NCBI GenBank assembly: GCA_964569425.1
Contig: CAZMVD010000058.1
Span: 1 to 23,736 of the forward strand
DNA length: 23,736 bases
Reading direction: 5' to 3'
Source of the DNA: JACQXM01 sp964569425
Lineage (GTDB): Bacteria; Planctomycetota; Phycisphaerae; UBA1845
Shown: positions 1 through 7,894 of the stretch, in pieces
Numbering within the stretch: the stretch's first letter is position 1
Layout: every line of letters starts with the position of its first letter
Position numbers and translations under genes: made by a program
The notes under the pieces: generated by a model
What the model saw: only the letters and a program-made list of their open reading frames with translations
Told to the model about the DNA's origin: nothing
Databases searched by the model: none

Positions 1-948
1 GTCCACGCAGTCCCCTGCGGCAAACACCCCGTCGACGCTGGTCGTGGAGCGGTACGGGTCCTTCAGCTTGATGTACTTTTTCCCATCCAGTTCGAGCTGA
101 CCATCGAGAAACGCCGTGGCCGTCGTGTGTCCGATCGCCATGAACAGCCCGCCCACCTCCATGGTCGATTCCTGGTCGGTCTTCGTGTCCTTGAGCTTCA
201 CGCCGGTGATCATCTTCTCGCCAAGCACGTCGATCACCACCTTGTTCCACACAAAGTCGATCTTCGGGTTGTCCTGAGCGCGCCGCGCCATAATCTTCGA
301 AGCACGCAGTTCATCGCGCCGGTGGATCATGTGCACCTTCGCAGCGAACTTCGTGAGGTACGTCGCTTCCTCCACCGCCGAATCGCCGCCGCCCACCACC
401 GCCAGAACCTTGTCGCGGAACACCGGCAACGCGCCGTCGCACACCGCGCACGCGCTCACCCCGCCGCCGCTGCGCGCCAGCCGCTGCTCGTTCTCCAGCC
501 CCAGCCAGTTGGCCGTGGCGCCCGTCGCAATGATCAGCGCATGCGCGCGATAGACCTTGCCGTCTTCGCCGTGAACCTCCAGCGGACGCTTCGACAAATC
601 CACCCGCTGGCAATCGTGGTACGCATAACTGTGACCGTCGTCGGCGTTGGAAACGTCCGGGTTAAGTCCCTTGTCCGTGACAATCCGCGTGCCGAATCGA
701 ACCGCCTGCCGTTCGCAGAAGCTCATCAACTCCGGACCGGTCACACCCTCAGGAAATCCGGGGTAGTTCTCCACCTCGGTGGTGGTCATCAACTGCCCGC
801 CCGGCAGGATCGTCGTGGGCACGCTCTTCGGTCGCCCCGCAAAGACCAGCGGACGCAAATTGGCCCGCGCGGCATAGATCGCCGCCGTCCAACCCGCAGG
901 GCCGGAGCCCACAATGATAACTTTCTCCACGTTGCCGTTTTCGCTCAT
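1..948 (-). CDS. trxB: Thioredoxin reductase (partial, C-terminus cut by window edge)
   Basis: This flavoprotein passes electrons from NADPH through FAD to thioredoxin in the cytoplasm. The 316 visible codons contain the FAD-binding GSGPAG near residues 14-19, the redox-active pair in CAVC near residues 167-170 (most homologues have CATC), the NADPH-binding GGGDSA, and the HRRDELR motif that contacts the NADPH 2'-phosphate. The frame runs off the left edge just after AAGDC, which begins the second FAD-contact motif, so probably only a short C-terminal part is missing. About 20 extra residues lie between the first FAD segment and the IIATGA motif compared with the Escherichia coli enzyme. The ATG at 948 follows GAGGAA at good spacing. 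A 15-codon frame overlaps the start by four bases. Family assignment is secure. Confidence 0.95.
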   Translation of the reverse strand, partial: MSENGNVEKVIIVGSGPAGWTAAIYAARANLRPLVFAGRPKSVPTTILPGGQLMTTTEVENYPGFPEGVTGPELMSFCERQAVRFGTRIVTDKGLNPDVSNADDGHSYAYHDCQRVDLSKRPLEVHGEDGKVYRAHALIIATGATANWLGLENEQRLARSGGGVSACAVCDGALPVFRDKVLAVVGGGDSAVEEATYLTKFAAKVHMIHRRDELRASKIMARRAQDNPKIDFVWNKVVIDVLGEKMITGVKLKDTKTDQESTMEVGGLFMAIGHTTATAFLDGQLELDGKKYIKLKDPYRSTTSVDGVFAAGDCVD

Positions 949-992
949 GCCGATACTTCCTCGATCGTGATTTCGAGAAGGGCGCTCACCAT
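945..992 (-). CDS. Possible 15-codon leader peptide overlapping trxB
   Basis: A short frame, MVSALLEITIEEVSA, starts with ATG at 992 and stops with the TGA of an ATGA that also forms the trxB start codon. The ribosome binding site of trxB (GAGGAA) lies inside this frame. The arrangement would allow translational coupling. The frame is too short for coding statistics and also continues upstream as an open frame with no good start, so it may be chance. Confidence 0.25.
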   Translation of the reverse strand: MVSALLEITIEEVSA

Positions 993-1012
993 GAACACCG
1001 CCCCGCATCGCG

Positions 1013-1042
1013 ATGATACTGGTGAGGCGCGGTACCGTCCAA
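1013..1042 (-). promoter_or_regulatory. Candidate sigma70-type promoter of trxB
   Basis: Read on the minus strand, TTGGAC (1037-1042) is followed after 18 bases by TATCAT (1013-1018). The -10 box matches the consensus at five of six positions and the -35 box at only three. Transcription would start near 1005, just before the possible leader peptide. Confidence 0.3.
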
Positions 1043-1192
1043 AGTGGTGACCGCCGGGACGTCCGGACCGCATTCCCACCACAGGTGTCCTGAACGGCGA
1101 GCCCGATCGTCGCGGGAAAGCATGCAGCGGAAAAAGCAGCAATAAGGGGTGTGCAACCGCCGCGCTGACCGCGGCAACGGGGATGGGGCTCG

Positions 1193-2176
1193 TCAGGCGT
1201 GCTCGTCGTCCGAATCGGTGAGATTCAGCTCGTCCAGCGAAGCGACTCCCTGCTGATCCGCAATCGCCGCCTCCAGCGTCGCTTCGATATCGTCCTCGTC
1301 GCGCTCGCGCTCGGCGTGGAACGCACTGCCGCCCTCCAACGCCCCGTTGCCCTGCTTGAGCAGAATCGTGTGTGCCAGCTCGAGGCGCTCGATCACCGCC
1401 GGCATGTCCGCGATGCGTTCCGCGGGAACCGTCTTGCAGCAATCCGTGATAAACTTGGACACGCAGACCGGCAGGTCGGTCAGAAGAAACTGCCGCACCT
1501 GGTCAACGCGCTTGCCCACCAAACTTTGCGAATGAAGGTTGACCGTCTGGTTCATCTCGGTGGGAACCGGCTTGCCCGTGATCACCCGGTGCAAAGCCGC
1601 CCCCAGACCGAAAACATCCGTCCGTTGGTCCAGCACGCCGCGCGTCGCCTGCTCCGGCGCCATGTAGTCGATGGTGCCCTGCACACGCGGCTTGGCCTCG
1701 CGAATCCGCGAACTCTGCCCAAGGTCGATCAGCTTCACCTGATGGTCCGGCGTCAACATCATGTTGTGCGGCTTCAGATCCGCATGAACCCATCCCGCCA
1801 GGTGCATCGCGTTCAGCCCATGCGCGACCTGAACGAACAATTCCATTAACTGGGGAAGCGTCCAATGAAACTCGCGGTCCGACATGGAATGCCCCGGCAC
1901 GTACTCCATGAACAGAATCGCGCCGCGAACACGCAACCGCTGCCGCATGATCCGCAACTCATAGACCTTGCGAATGACCGGATGGTCGATCGAAGAGGCA
2001 ATCGCATGTTCAGACCGCAACAACTCAACAATGCCCATGTCCTCGGGTTTGACTACTTTGACAATCTTGACCGCATAGTCTTTCCCGGTCCGCATGCATC
2101 GCGCGCGAAATATCCGCGTCTGCTGGCCCTCGCCCAGCTTCTCGATCACGCGATAATTTGGAATGTCGAGGGTCAT
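1193..2176 (-). CDS. Soluble Hanks-type serine/threonine protein kinase
   Basis: This protein (327 aa) should transfer phosphate from ATP to Ser/Thr of cytoplasmic targets. The kinase motifs appear in order: glycine-rich loop GEGQQTRIF (15-23), ATP-binding lysine in YAVKI (K37), catalytic loop HADLKPHN (131-138), DLG in place of DFG (151-153), the activation-segment end YMAPEQ (171-176), and DVFGLGA (187-193). Alanine replaces the usual arginine before the catalytic aspartate, so it is a non-RD kinase that may not need activation-loop phosphorylation. After the domain comes an acidic tail (residues 285-327). There is no membrane segment and no PASTA or other sensor domain. The ATG at 2176 was chosen because GAGGGAGA lies just upstream and the kinase fold begins at once; the frame stays open a further 59 codons upstream but looks non-coding there. 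Its target is unknown. Confidence 0.88.
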   Translation of the reverse strand: MTLDIPNYRVIEKLGEGQQTRIFRARCMRTGKDYAVKIVKVVKPEDMGIVELLRSEHAIASSIDHPVIRKVYELRIMRQRLRVRGAILFMEYVPGHSMSDREFHWTLPQLMELFVQVAHGLNAMHLAGWVHADLKPHNMMLTPDHQVKLIDLGQSSRIREAKPRVQGTIDYMAPEQATRGVLDQRTDVFGLGAALHRVITGKPVPTEMNQTVNLHSQSLVGKRVDQVRQFLLTDLPVCVSKFITDCCKTVPAERIADMPAVIERLELAHTILLKQGNGALEGGSAFHAERERDEDDIEATLEAAIADQQGVASLDELNLTDSDDEHA

Positions 2177-2723
2177 GAACGATTTCTCCCTCGTCCCTTC
2201 AGTTCGCAAAGGCATTGATGCGCATGACGCGCCGATAAACCAGCGACCAAAGGACGCGGGCGTTGGCACACTGTTTTCGCCGCACAAGCACAACCGCGGC
2301 CTGACTCGATGTCGCCTTCGGACCAGGTTCCTCAGGATTCCCTGACCAAACAACCTCCAGGATGACGCAGACCCGGGGGGACTCAGGGGAGGGGGCGACG
2401 AGAGAGCGAACTGGATAATGACGTTACATCAGTCCGGAAACAATATCGGATTCGGTCGCTCCGTATCGTCACCCAATCCCAACCTAACGCCAGTATAAGA
2501 ATGTGCGCATGTCCGGTCAAAAACAAACTTGACCAGTTCATCGGCAGGTTCTCGGACGGTGCCCCGTCCGGTATCGCTTTGCGAGAATCAATTCATCCTT
2601 GAAGTACGCGCTGGCCCCGGGGCGCGCCAAAACTTTGCGTGCCTTCCCCCGCCAAGCCCAAACCGCGCCGTCCCTCCGCGGCCGCTTCCAGAAGTGGTGG
2701 CTGCGATGATCCTTGGCCCGTAA
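2177..2723. other. Long intergenic region between cysK and the kinase
   Basis: These 547 bases hold no convincing gene. A well-formed minus-strand promoter (2492-2520) would give the kinase transcript a leader of about 310 bases. I saw no clear intrinsic terminator for cysK. No known riboswitch was recognised in the leader. Confidence 0.5.
2492..2520 (-). promoter_or_regulatory. Strong sigma70-type promoter, probably for the kinase
   Basis: On the minus strand, TTGACC (2515-2520) is followed after exactly 17 bases by TATACT (2492-2497); each box matches consensus at five of six positions. Transcription would start near 2485, far upstream of the kinase ATG at 2176. Confidence 0.6.
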
Positions 2724-3674
2724 CTACGCCGCCGCCTCGGCAAACAGCGGGGTAGACAGGTAACGCTCGCCCGCGCTCGGCAGAATCGCCACGATAACCT
2801 TGCCCTTGTACTCGGGCAGATGGGCGATGCGATCGGCCACGCACAACGCCGCGCCGGACGAAATGCCGCACAGGATGCCCTCCTCCTTGGCGGCCCGCCG
2901 GGCCCACGCGAAAGCGTCGTCGTTGGTCACGTGCTGCACTTCGTCGATGACTTCGAGATTGAGAATGCTCGGAATGAACCCCGCCCCGATCCCCTGGATC
3001 ATGTGCTTGCCCGGTTGCAGCGGCTGACCCGCACGCTGTTGGGCGATGACCGGCGACGCCTCCGGCTCGATCGCCACGCACTTGAACGAAGGCTTCCGCG
3101 ACTTGATCACCTCGCCCACGCCCGTGATCGTGCCACCCGTGCCAATGCCCGAAACCAGTACGTCGGCCTTCCCGTCCGTGTCCTTCCAGATCTCTTCCGC
3201 CGTCGTTCGGCGATGAATCTCCGGGTTCGCCGGATTTCCAAACTGTTGCGGCATATAGGCGTTCGGCGTTTCCTTGACCAGCCGCTCGGCCGTCGCCACC
3301 GCGCCCTTCATCCCTTCCGCCGCGGGCGTCAGCACCAGCGACGCACCCAATGCCTTGAGAATCGCCCGCCGCTCCACCGACATGCTCTCCGGCATGGTCA
3401 AAGTGAGCTGATACCCACGGGCGGCGCATACAAACGCCAGCGCGATCCCCGTGTTGCCCGACGTCGGCTCAATAATCGTGGTCCCCGGCGAAATCTTGCC
3501 GTCTCGCTCCCCCGCCGCGACCATCGAATAGCCGATACGGTCCTTGACGCTCGACAGCGGATTAAAAAACTCGAGCTTGGCCAGAACCGTCGCCGGTGCC
3601 TGAATGATGCGGTTGATCTTGACCAGCGGCGTACGCCCGACGGTGTTGACGATGCTGTCAAACGAATGAGACAT
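2724..3674 (-). CDS. cysK: Cysteine synthase A (O-acetylserine sulfhydrylase)
   Basis: This PLP enzyme makes L-cysteine and acetate from O-acetyl-L-serine and sulfide in the last step of cysteine biosynthesis. The 316 residues match the usual length. The PLP-binding lysine is in SSVKDR (K44). TSGNTG (71-76) is the substrate loop, GIGTGGT (176-182) binds the PLP phosphate, and GISSGA (270-275) and PSAGERY (299-305) are the expected C-terminal motifs. The ATG at 3674 follows a GAGAGGGTG ribosome binding site. The gene has its own promoter (3736-3764) and is separated from both neighbours, so it is probably transcribed alone. Cystathionine beta-synthase-like activity cannot be fully excluded, but there are no CBS domains. 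Confidence 0.95.
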   Translation of the reverse strand: MSHSFDSIVNTVGRTPLVKINRIIQAPATVLAKLEFFNPLSSVKDRIGYSMVAAGERDGKISPGTTIIEPTSGNTGIALAFVCAARGYQLTLTMPESMSVERRAILKALGASLVLTPAAEGMKGAVATAERLVKETPNAYMPQQFGNPANPEIHRRTTAEEIWKDTDGKADVLVSGIGTGGTITGVGEVIKSRKPSFKCVAIEPEASPVIAQQRAGQPLQPGKHMIQGIGAGFIPSILNLEVIDEVQHVTNDDAFAWARRAAKEEGILCGISSGAALCVADRIAHLPEYKGKVIVAILPSAGERYLSTPLFAEAAA

Positions 3675-3735
3675 TGGTCACCCTCTCAGGAACTCAACGG
3701 CCAGCCACCCGAACCCGATCGCGTTGTGAATTAGC

Positions 3736-3764
3736 ACATTACGAACCTGTCCGCCCAATGTCAA
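3736..3764 (-). promoter_or_regulatory. Candidate promoter of cysK
   Basis: On the minus strand a perfect TTGACA (3759-3764) is followed after 17 bases by TAATGT (3736-3741), which is a weak -10 box. The start point would be near 3729, about 55 bases before the cysK ATG. Confidence 0.5.
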
Positions 3765-3939
3765 CGCACTTTCGCCGTCGCCCCGGGTGGGACGCCCGGT
3801 TTTTCTTGATTCAAAAAGACCGCGGAACCAGAGCACCGCATTCCCACGTGCAAAACCGTATGCGTGTGGAAACCGTTGCAGAACCGCAGCCCGTGGCGAT
3901 ACCGCACCAGGGCGCCCGGGAAACTGCGGCCTCCAGGGT

Positions 3940-5862
3940 TCAGATAATGGCACCGGTCTTGAGCACCGGCACCGCGCCCACGCCCTTCAGAATGGGCAGG
4001 CCCACCAGAACCCCGGAGCCCTTCGTTACTTCCACCGTCTCCGGCAATCGAGGTTCGACCGGCCAGGTGACCGGCAGTGCATGATCCGCCGTTGCGCACT
4101 GTGTCCCGCGCATCGGCAAAACGCTGTGCGGCGGCGACACCTTGCGGCGAATGACCCCCCGCCATAGTCGCAGGTTCCAGCCCAGCGTGCGCCGCGCCGT
4201 CTGCACCAGACCCCACATGCCCAGCCCCTGCCAGACCGCATCGGCAAGATACAGCCCGCTCTTGGGCTTTAGAAACGCCACCGCCATGCGCAGCGGATTA
4301 TAGAAATAGGCGTACGCCAGCAGGATATTGAGCTGCTTGCGCCACGGCTTGGAATGGTTCGACGCCACCACGTAGTTGCCGCCCAGCATGTGCTCTTCCA
4401 CCGGCCTGCCGCCGACGCTCTCATAAGCCATGCCCGACGTATACGTTCCCGAAAACAGCTTCGACCCGGTCGCGGGAACCAACATCAGCACTTGCATGCT
4501 GACCGCGCCGGCGCGCCGCAGCAGCCGAATCTGGTTCAGAAGTCCGTAAGGTTTCGGCCCCCGGCTGATCAATGGCTGTTCGTCATGGTGCATCATCATC
4601 GGCATCGGCGAAATGCCATGCCGCGACAACAACTGGATCGCCTCGATCGTCTTGCCCACGCTTTGTCCCTTGTTGACCAGCGTGGCCGTCATGTCCTCCA
4701 CGCCCAGCCACAAGTTACGCACCCCGGCCCGGCGCACCGTGGAGAGGTGGTCGCGCAGTTGCAGCGTGTCATGCACCGTCACCTCGGTGCCCCATCGAAT
4801 CCGCTTGCGAAACGGCATGCCGTCGATCTTGGTGCGCGCCAGCGTCTCGACGATATCGAGGGTTCGAGACTTGGTGTTGAAGAAATTGTCGTCCGCGCTG
4901 AAATAGTTGCGAATGCCGTATCGCTCATAGAGGCGCCGAAACTCGTCCGCAATCCGCTCTCCGCTCTTCACTCGGTATTGACGCTGGTTGTACGCCGGAA
5001 TCGGGCAATACGGACAGGCAAACTTGCACCCGAACGTCATCACCAGCGACCCGATCGGGCTGTGCTGCCGCACCCGCGCCGCCGCAAGCGGCTGCGGAGC
5101 CAGCGTGGTGCGGTTGCTGGGTCCTTCCAGAATGCGATACCCCAGCTCCGGGTGCGGCAATTCATCCAGATCGCCCAGCAGCCGTTGCACGCCGGTGTCG
5201 ACCAGCGTCTCGACGCGCCCGTCGTCGCCCGGCTGCCCATACACAAGCCCCGGCACCTCGTCGAGCAGCCCGCCGTCGCGCGCCCGCAGGAACGTTGATC
5301 GCAATGGCTCGTGCCGCGCCCGTTCCCCCAGCAGGACCTCCAGCAGTTGGTACAGGACAAACTCCTCACCGGTCACCGCAACGTCCGCGCCCCACGGATC
5401 ACTCGGGTCCTCGCTGAACGCGCCCCACGGCTCATAGTTGGCCTTGGGTCCGCCCGCGATGATCAACGGGCGCTGCGCGGGATCGATCGTGCACGCGTCG
5501 CGAATCAGCGCTCGACACGCCGCCGAGTGGATCTGCATGCTCGAAACCATGAACAGGTCGGGCATCCGACCGTCCAGACGCATGTGCGCCGGGCGAAACC
5601 GGCGACTCCACTGCTGTTGGACGATGCGCGTCTTCGGAAATCCGGCATCCAGCATCGCCGACCCGACCGCCCGAACCCCCGCCGGCGCCATGTGCAGGTC
5701 GGCATAAATAAACGGCAGCATCCGCGTGCGATGATCGAACGCACACGCAATCACGCTCGTCAGATCGTGCCGCGGCGCAACCGCGCGCAGCCGCTGACGC
5801 AGGCTGGAAAACTCCCCAGCCCGCAGCAGCTCATCGCCCCGTGCTCGTCGTGGGAGTTCCAT
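3940..5862 (-). CDS. Radical SAM protein with N-terminal cobalamin-binding-type domain
   Basis: This 640-aa protein has the layout of class B radical SAM enzymes. An N-terminal Rossmann-like region (about 45-180) resembles a B12-binding domain, with PDLFMVSSMQ (101-110) and LIIAGGPKA (133-141) as its strands. The 4Fe-4S cluster motif is CKFACPYC (cysteines 279, 283 and 286), followed by a TIM-barrel-like region with FSADDNFF (321-328), WGTEVT (357-362) and LWLGVEDM (384-391). Residues 490-640 form a C-terminal extension with no domain I recognise. The ATG at 5862 has GAGGAGA about 12 bases upstream. The gene stands alone, so its substrate is unknown; relatives methylate unactivated carbons or modify lipids and natural products. 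Class assignment is good; the function is not. Confidence 0.85.
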   Translation of the reverse strand: MELPRRARGDELLRAGEFSSLRQRLRAVAPRHDLTSVIACAFDHRTRMLPFIYADLHMAPAGVRAVGSAMLDAGFPKTRIVQQQWSRRFRPAHMRLDGRMPDLFMVSSMQIHSAACRALIRDACTIDPAQRPLIIAGGPKANYEPWGAFSEDPSDPWGADVAVTGEEFVLYQLLEVLLGERARHEPLRSTFLRARDGGLLDEVPGLVYGQPGDDGRVETLVDTGVQRLLGDLDELPHPELGYRILEGPSNRTTLAPQPLAAARVRQHSPIGSLVMTFGCKFACPYCPIPAYNQRQYRVKSGERIADEFRRLYERYGIRNYFSADDNFFNTKSRTLDIVETLARTKIDGMPFRKRIRWGTEVTVHDTLQLRDHLSTVRRAGVRNLWLGVEDMTATLVNKGQSVGKTIEAIQLLSRHGISPMPMMMHHDEQPLISRGPKPYGLLNQIRLLRRAGAVSMQVLMLVPATGSKLFSGTYTSGMAYESVGGRPVEEHMLGGNYVVASNHSKPWRKQLNILLAYAYFYNPLRMAVAFLKPKSGLYLADAVWQGLGMWGLVQTARRTLGWNLRLWRGVIRRKVSPPHSVLPMRGTQCATADHALPVTWPVEPRLPETVEVTKGSGVLVGLPILKGVGAVPVLKTGAII

Positions 5863-5880
5863 CGGTTCGGTCCGCTCTCC

Positions 5881-6093
5881 TCAGGACACCAATGGGTCCG
5901 GGCCGCAATCCTGGCGTGGCAACCCGCACGGTGTCTTGATGATGGCTCTTCCCCGCGCGTCGAAGGCGCCCGTCGCCGCCTCTGCTGGAGGCACAGACTG
6001 CGGGTACATGGGCCGAAGCCGCACGCCCGGCGGCATGTCGTCAACGGCCGCGACGATTCGACCCATATACGGATTCTCGGCAGATGAGTCCAC
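5881..6093 (-). CDS. Doubtful small hypothetical protein upstream of the radical SAM gene
   Basis: A frame of up to 70 codons starts with GTG at 6093 (or ATG at 6066, giving 61 aa) and ends with a TGA 18 bases before the radical SAM start codon. Third codon positions are rich in G and C, as in real genes here, and the product contains MGRIVAAVDDMPPGVRLRPM. However, neither start has a clear ribosome binding site and no family is recognised. It may be a small gene co-transcribed with the radical SAM gene, or chance. Confidence 0.25.
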   Translation of the reverse strand: MDSSAENPYMGRIVAAVDDMPPGVRLRPMYPQSVPPAEAATGAFDARGRAIIKTPCGLPRQDCGPDPLVS

Positions 6094-6772
6094 GCAGCAT
6101 CATCGTAACACAAACCCTCTTGGCAGGCCATGAGTCCACTCCGTCCGAATTCGCCGACCAACCTGAACCACGAACATGGCCCGCGACAATGTCGAATGAG
6201 TCCGATTTTGAGACAGATTCGGACTGCAATTGCCTGTTGACGGCTTGGATGGCTCGGCCCAATTGAAAGCGAGAGTCCAAACGCCCGATCCGACGCGCGC
6301 AGGGAAGAGCACGGAATGGAGAGACCGCCCCTGGTATGCCGGTCGGCGTTTCGTCAGCGGTATTCAACGGCGACGCGCACCATCGGCGGCTGATGCCGCG
6401 AACAACGTTGACCGGTGAATCTTCCCCTGGCCTCCGGTACCCCGACCGGCACAGAAAAAAGCCATGGAAGGTGCGGCGCCGCTTGGCCGGCCTTACACCG
6501 CCGGCTAATGAAACGACGCCGCGCTCTGAACATCCGCAACCGCGACTGAACAAGAAACGTGCCGAGCGATCATCCCGCAGGCGATGATCCCTACCGGGCA
6601 AAACCCACGGATGACACGACTCGTCGCCCGGCCTGAACGAACAACGCGGTCCCCGGCGCCGCTATCCCCGAAGCACCAGACCATGGTTCGTTCATTCAAT
6701 AGCGCTCGGATGAGCGGCCCCCGATCCACGGCTCGCTGTCGCCGTGGGGCCGGGCACGCACGTTCCTGTCCC
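6094..6772. other. Intergenic region without convincing genes
   Basis: I see no frame with a supported start, codon bias and recognisable product in these 679 bases. One hairpin is visible: AGTCCGA (6199-6205) pairs with TCGGACT (6219-6225) across a 13-base loop, with no T-run after it on either strand. Confidence 0.45.
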
Positions 6773-7540
6773 TCACGGTCCAAAGGGTCCGGCGACCGTC
6801 CGGACTTCCCGCGGGGGGGTCGAATCCTCGGCACGCCGCTCCGGTGCGCATTCCACTCGTTGCCACTCCACCCGCGAGTCAGCCACTTTGATGATCTTGT
6901 CCACCGTGGTGTATTCGGCCGGAATCGCAACCCGCCGTGTCGTCGCCGGCGTCACCAGTCTCTGCCGCCGCACCGTCTGATACTCGGCGGGAATGGGAAT
7001 CTCGCGCGTTGTGACCGGCTTCACTTGCACAACGGTGTCAATCGTCTGATAGACCGGCTGTTGGGTCTTCAGGCAGTACATCTCCTCGGCCATGTTCACG
7101 TTCTTGTCGCCGACACAGCGGACCGTCTTCTCCACCTGCCAGCCCGTGTGTCCCGCGTTGACCAGAACCGTTTGCTTGCGGTTCTCGAACACCGCGGGCA
7201 CCTCTTCCAGTCGCACCGACGCGGGCTTCACGAGAACCTGCTCCTCCACCCACTCAAATTGCGGAGGAAGCGTCTCCAGTCGCTCCGACGCCTCACGCAC
7301 GCAAATCGTCTCTTTCTGCGTTTCAAACTGCTCGGGAACAAAGACCTTCGCGTAGCACTCGCCCGGTTTGGCGTTGGGCGGAAGATCCCGCTCGACCACT
7401 CTCACCTCGGGCGCCGGCCGCGGCGGCGGCGCCGTCACCGTTTTCGGTTGGTCGGCCCTGCAATAGGAGCATCCCCCAAGGAACGACACCAACGGGACGC
7501 ACAACAACGCTGCTCCCACCTTACAGTAATTCAATGACAT
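6773..7540 (-). CDS. Lipoprotein with six tandem ~22-residue repeats
   Basis: The 255-aa product begins with a lipoprotein signal peptide; the lipobox is LGGC with the acylated cysteine at residue 24. After a proline-rich linker (32-58) come about six degenerate repeats, at roughly 68-90, 91-112, 113-135, 161-181, 182-203 and 204-226. Each has a proline-aromatic start, a VxVK-like strand and a charged end, as in QVLVKPASVRLE and IPAEYQTVRRQRLV. Similar repeats are known from OmpA-family and peptidoglycan-associated envelope proteins, but no OmpA domain is present. The C-terminus (229-255) is low complexity. The ATG at 7540 was chosen because GAGGAG lies 8 bases upstream and the signal peptide starts there; the upstream open frame adds 97 codons that would spoil the signal. 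An outer-membrane or cell-wall structural role is inference. Confidence 0.75.
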   Translation of the reverse strand: MSLNYCKVGAALLCVPLVSFLGGCSYCRADQPKTVTAPPPRPAPEVRVVERDLPPNAKPGECYAKVFVPEQFETQKETICVREASERLETLPPQFEWVEEQVLVKPASVRLEEVPAVFENRKQTVLVNAGHTGWQVEKTVRCVGDKNVNMAEEMYCLKTQQPVYQTIDTVVQVKPVTTREIPIPAEYQTVRRQRLVTPATTRRVAIPAEYTTVDKIIKVADSRVEWQRVECAPERRAEDSTPPREVRTVAGPFGP

Positions 7541-7894
7541 CTTTGGTCTCCTCGAAAAAGGCGGATGCGAGAACATGCACCCATTCTGACTCCTGGTTTC
7601 AACCTGCGAGGAAAAATCCTCGCCATTACACCGGGTGGGTCTGAACGATTGCGCCTCCTCGTCTCCTTGGCTCATCCGTGACACAGTTTCTCGTGCATGG
7701 ATCATCCGTCGACACAGGACGGCTCCCTTTGCCGACTCTCGGCCACGCGCGCGCCTCTTGCCAATGCCAAGAACACTATTCGTGCCAACTCGCGTCTGGG
7801 TATCACGCCACGCCGTATCCTCTCGCCGCACAACTCACGCCACGGCGAGACTTCGTTCCAAGAAAATAGCGCTTCCCGCCGTCCCTCCAAACCC
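7541..7894. other. Intergenic region upstream of the repeat lipoprotein
   Basis: No gene is supported here. It contains a perfect 7-base-pair hairpin (7606-7623) in the probable leader of the lipoprotein gene. I found no convincing promoter; a TTGAAA on the minus strand at 7597-7602 lacks a good -10 box. Confidence 0.4.
7606..7623. repeat. Perfect inverted repeat, 7-bp stem with AAAA loop
   Basis: GCGAGGA (7606-7612) and TCCTCGC (7617-7623) flank AAAA. It lies 66 bases before the lipoprotein ATG on the minus strand. It could be an operator, a leader hairpin or a weak terminator; read on the minus strand the loop is TTTT. Confidence 0.5.

Noticed and set aside
2177..2353. N-terminal extension of the kinase by 59 residues
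   Set aside because: No usable ribosome binding site at the upstream start, Arg-rich composition, and a good site directly before the ATG at 2176.
6199..6225. AGTCCGA hairpin as a terminator
   Set aside because: Large loop, only seven base pairs and no T-run on either strand.
6041..6601. A 186-codon minus-strand frame in the gene-poor region
   Set aside because: Composition is unlike real proteins here and there is no ribosome binding site, domain or codon bias.
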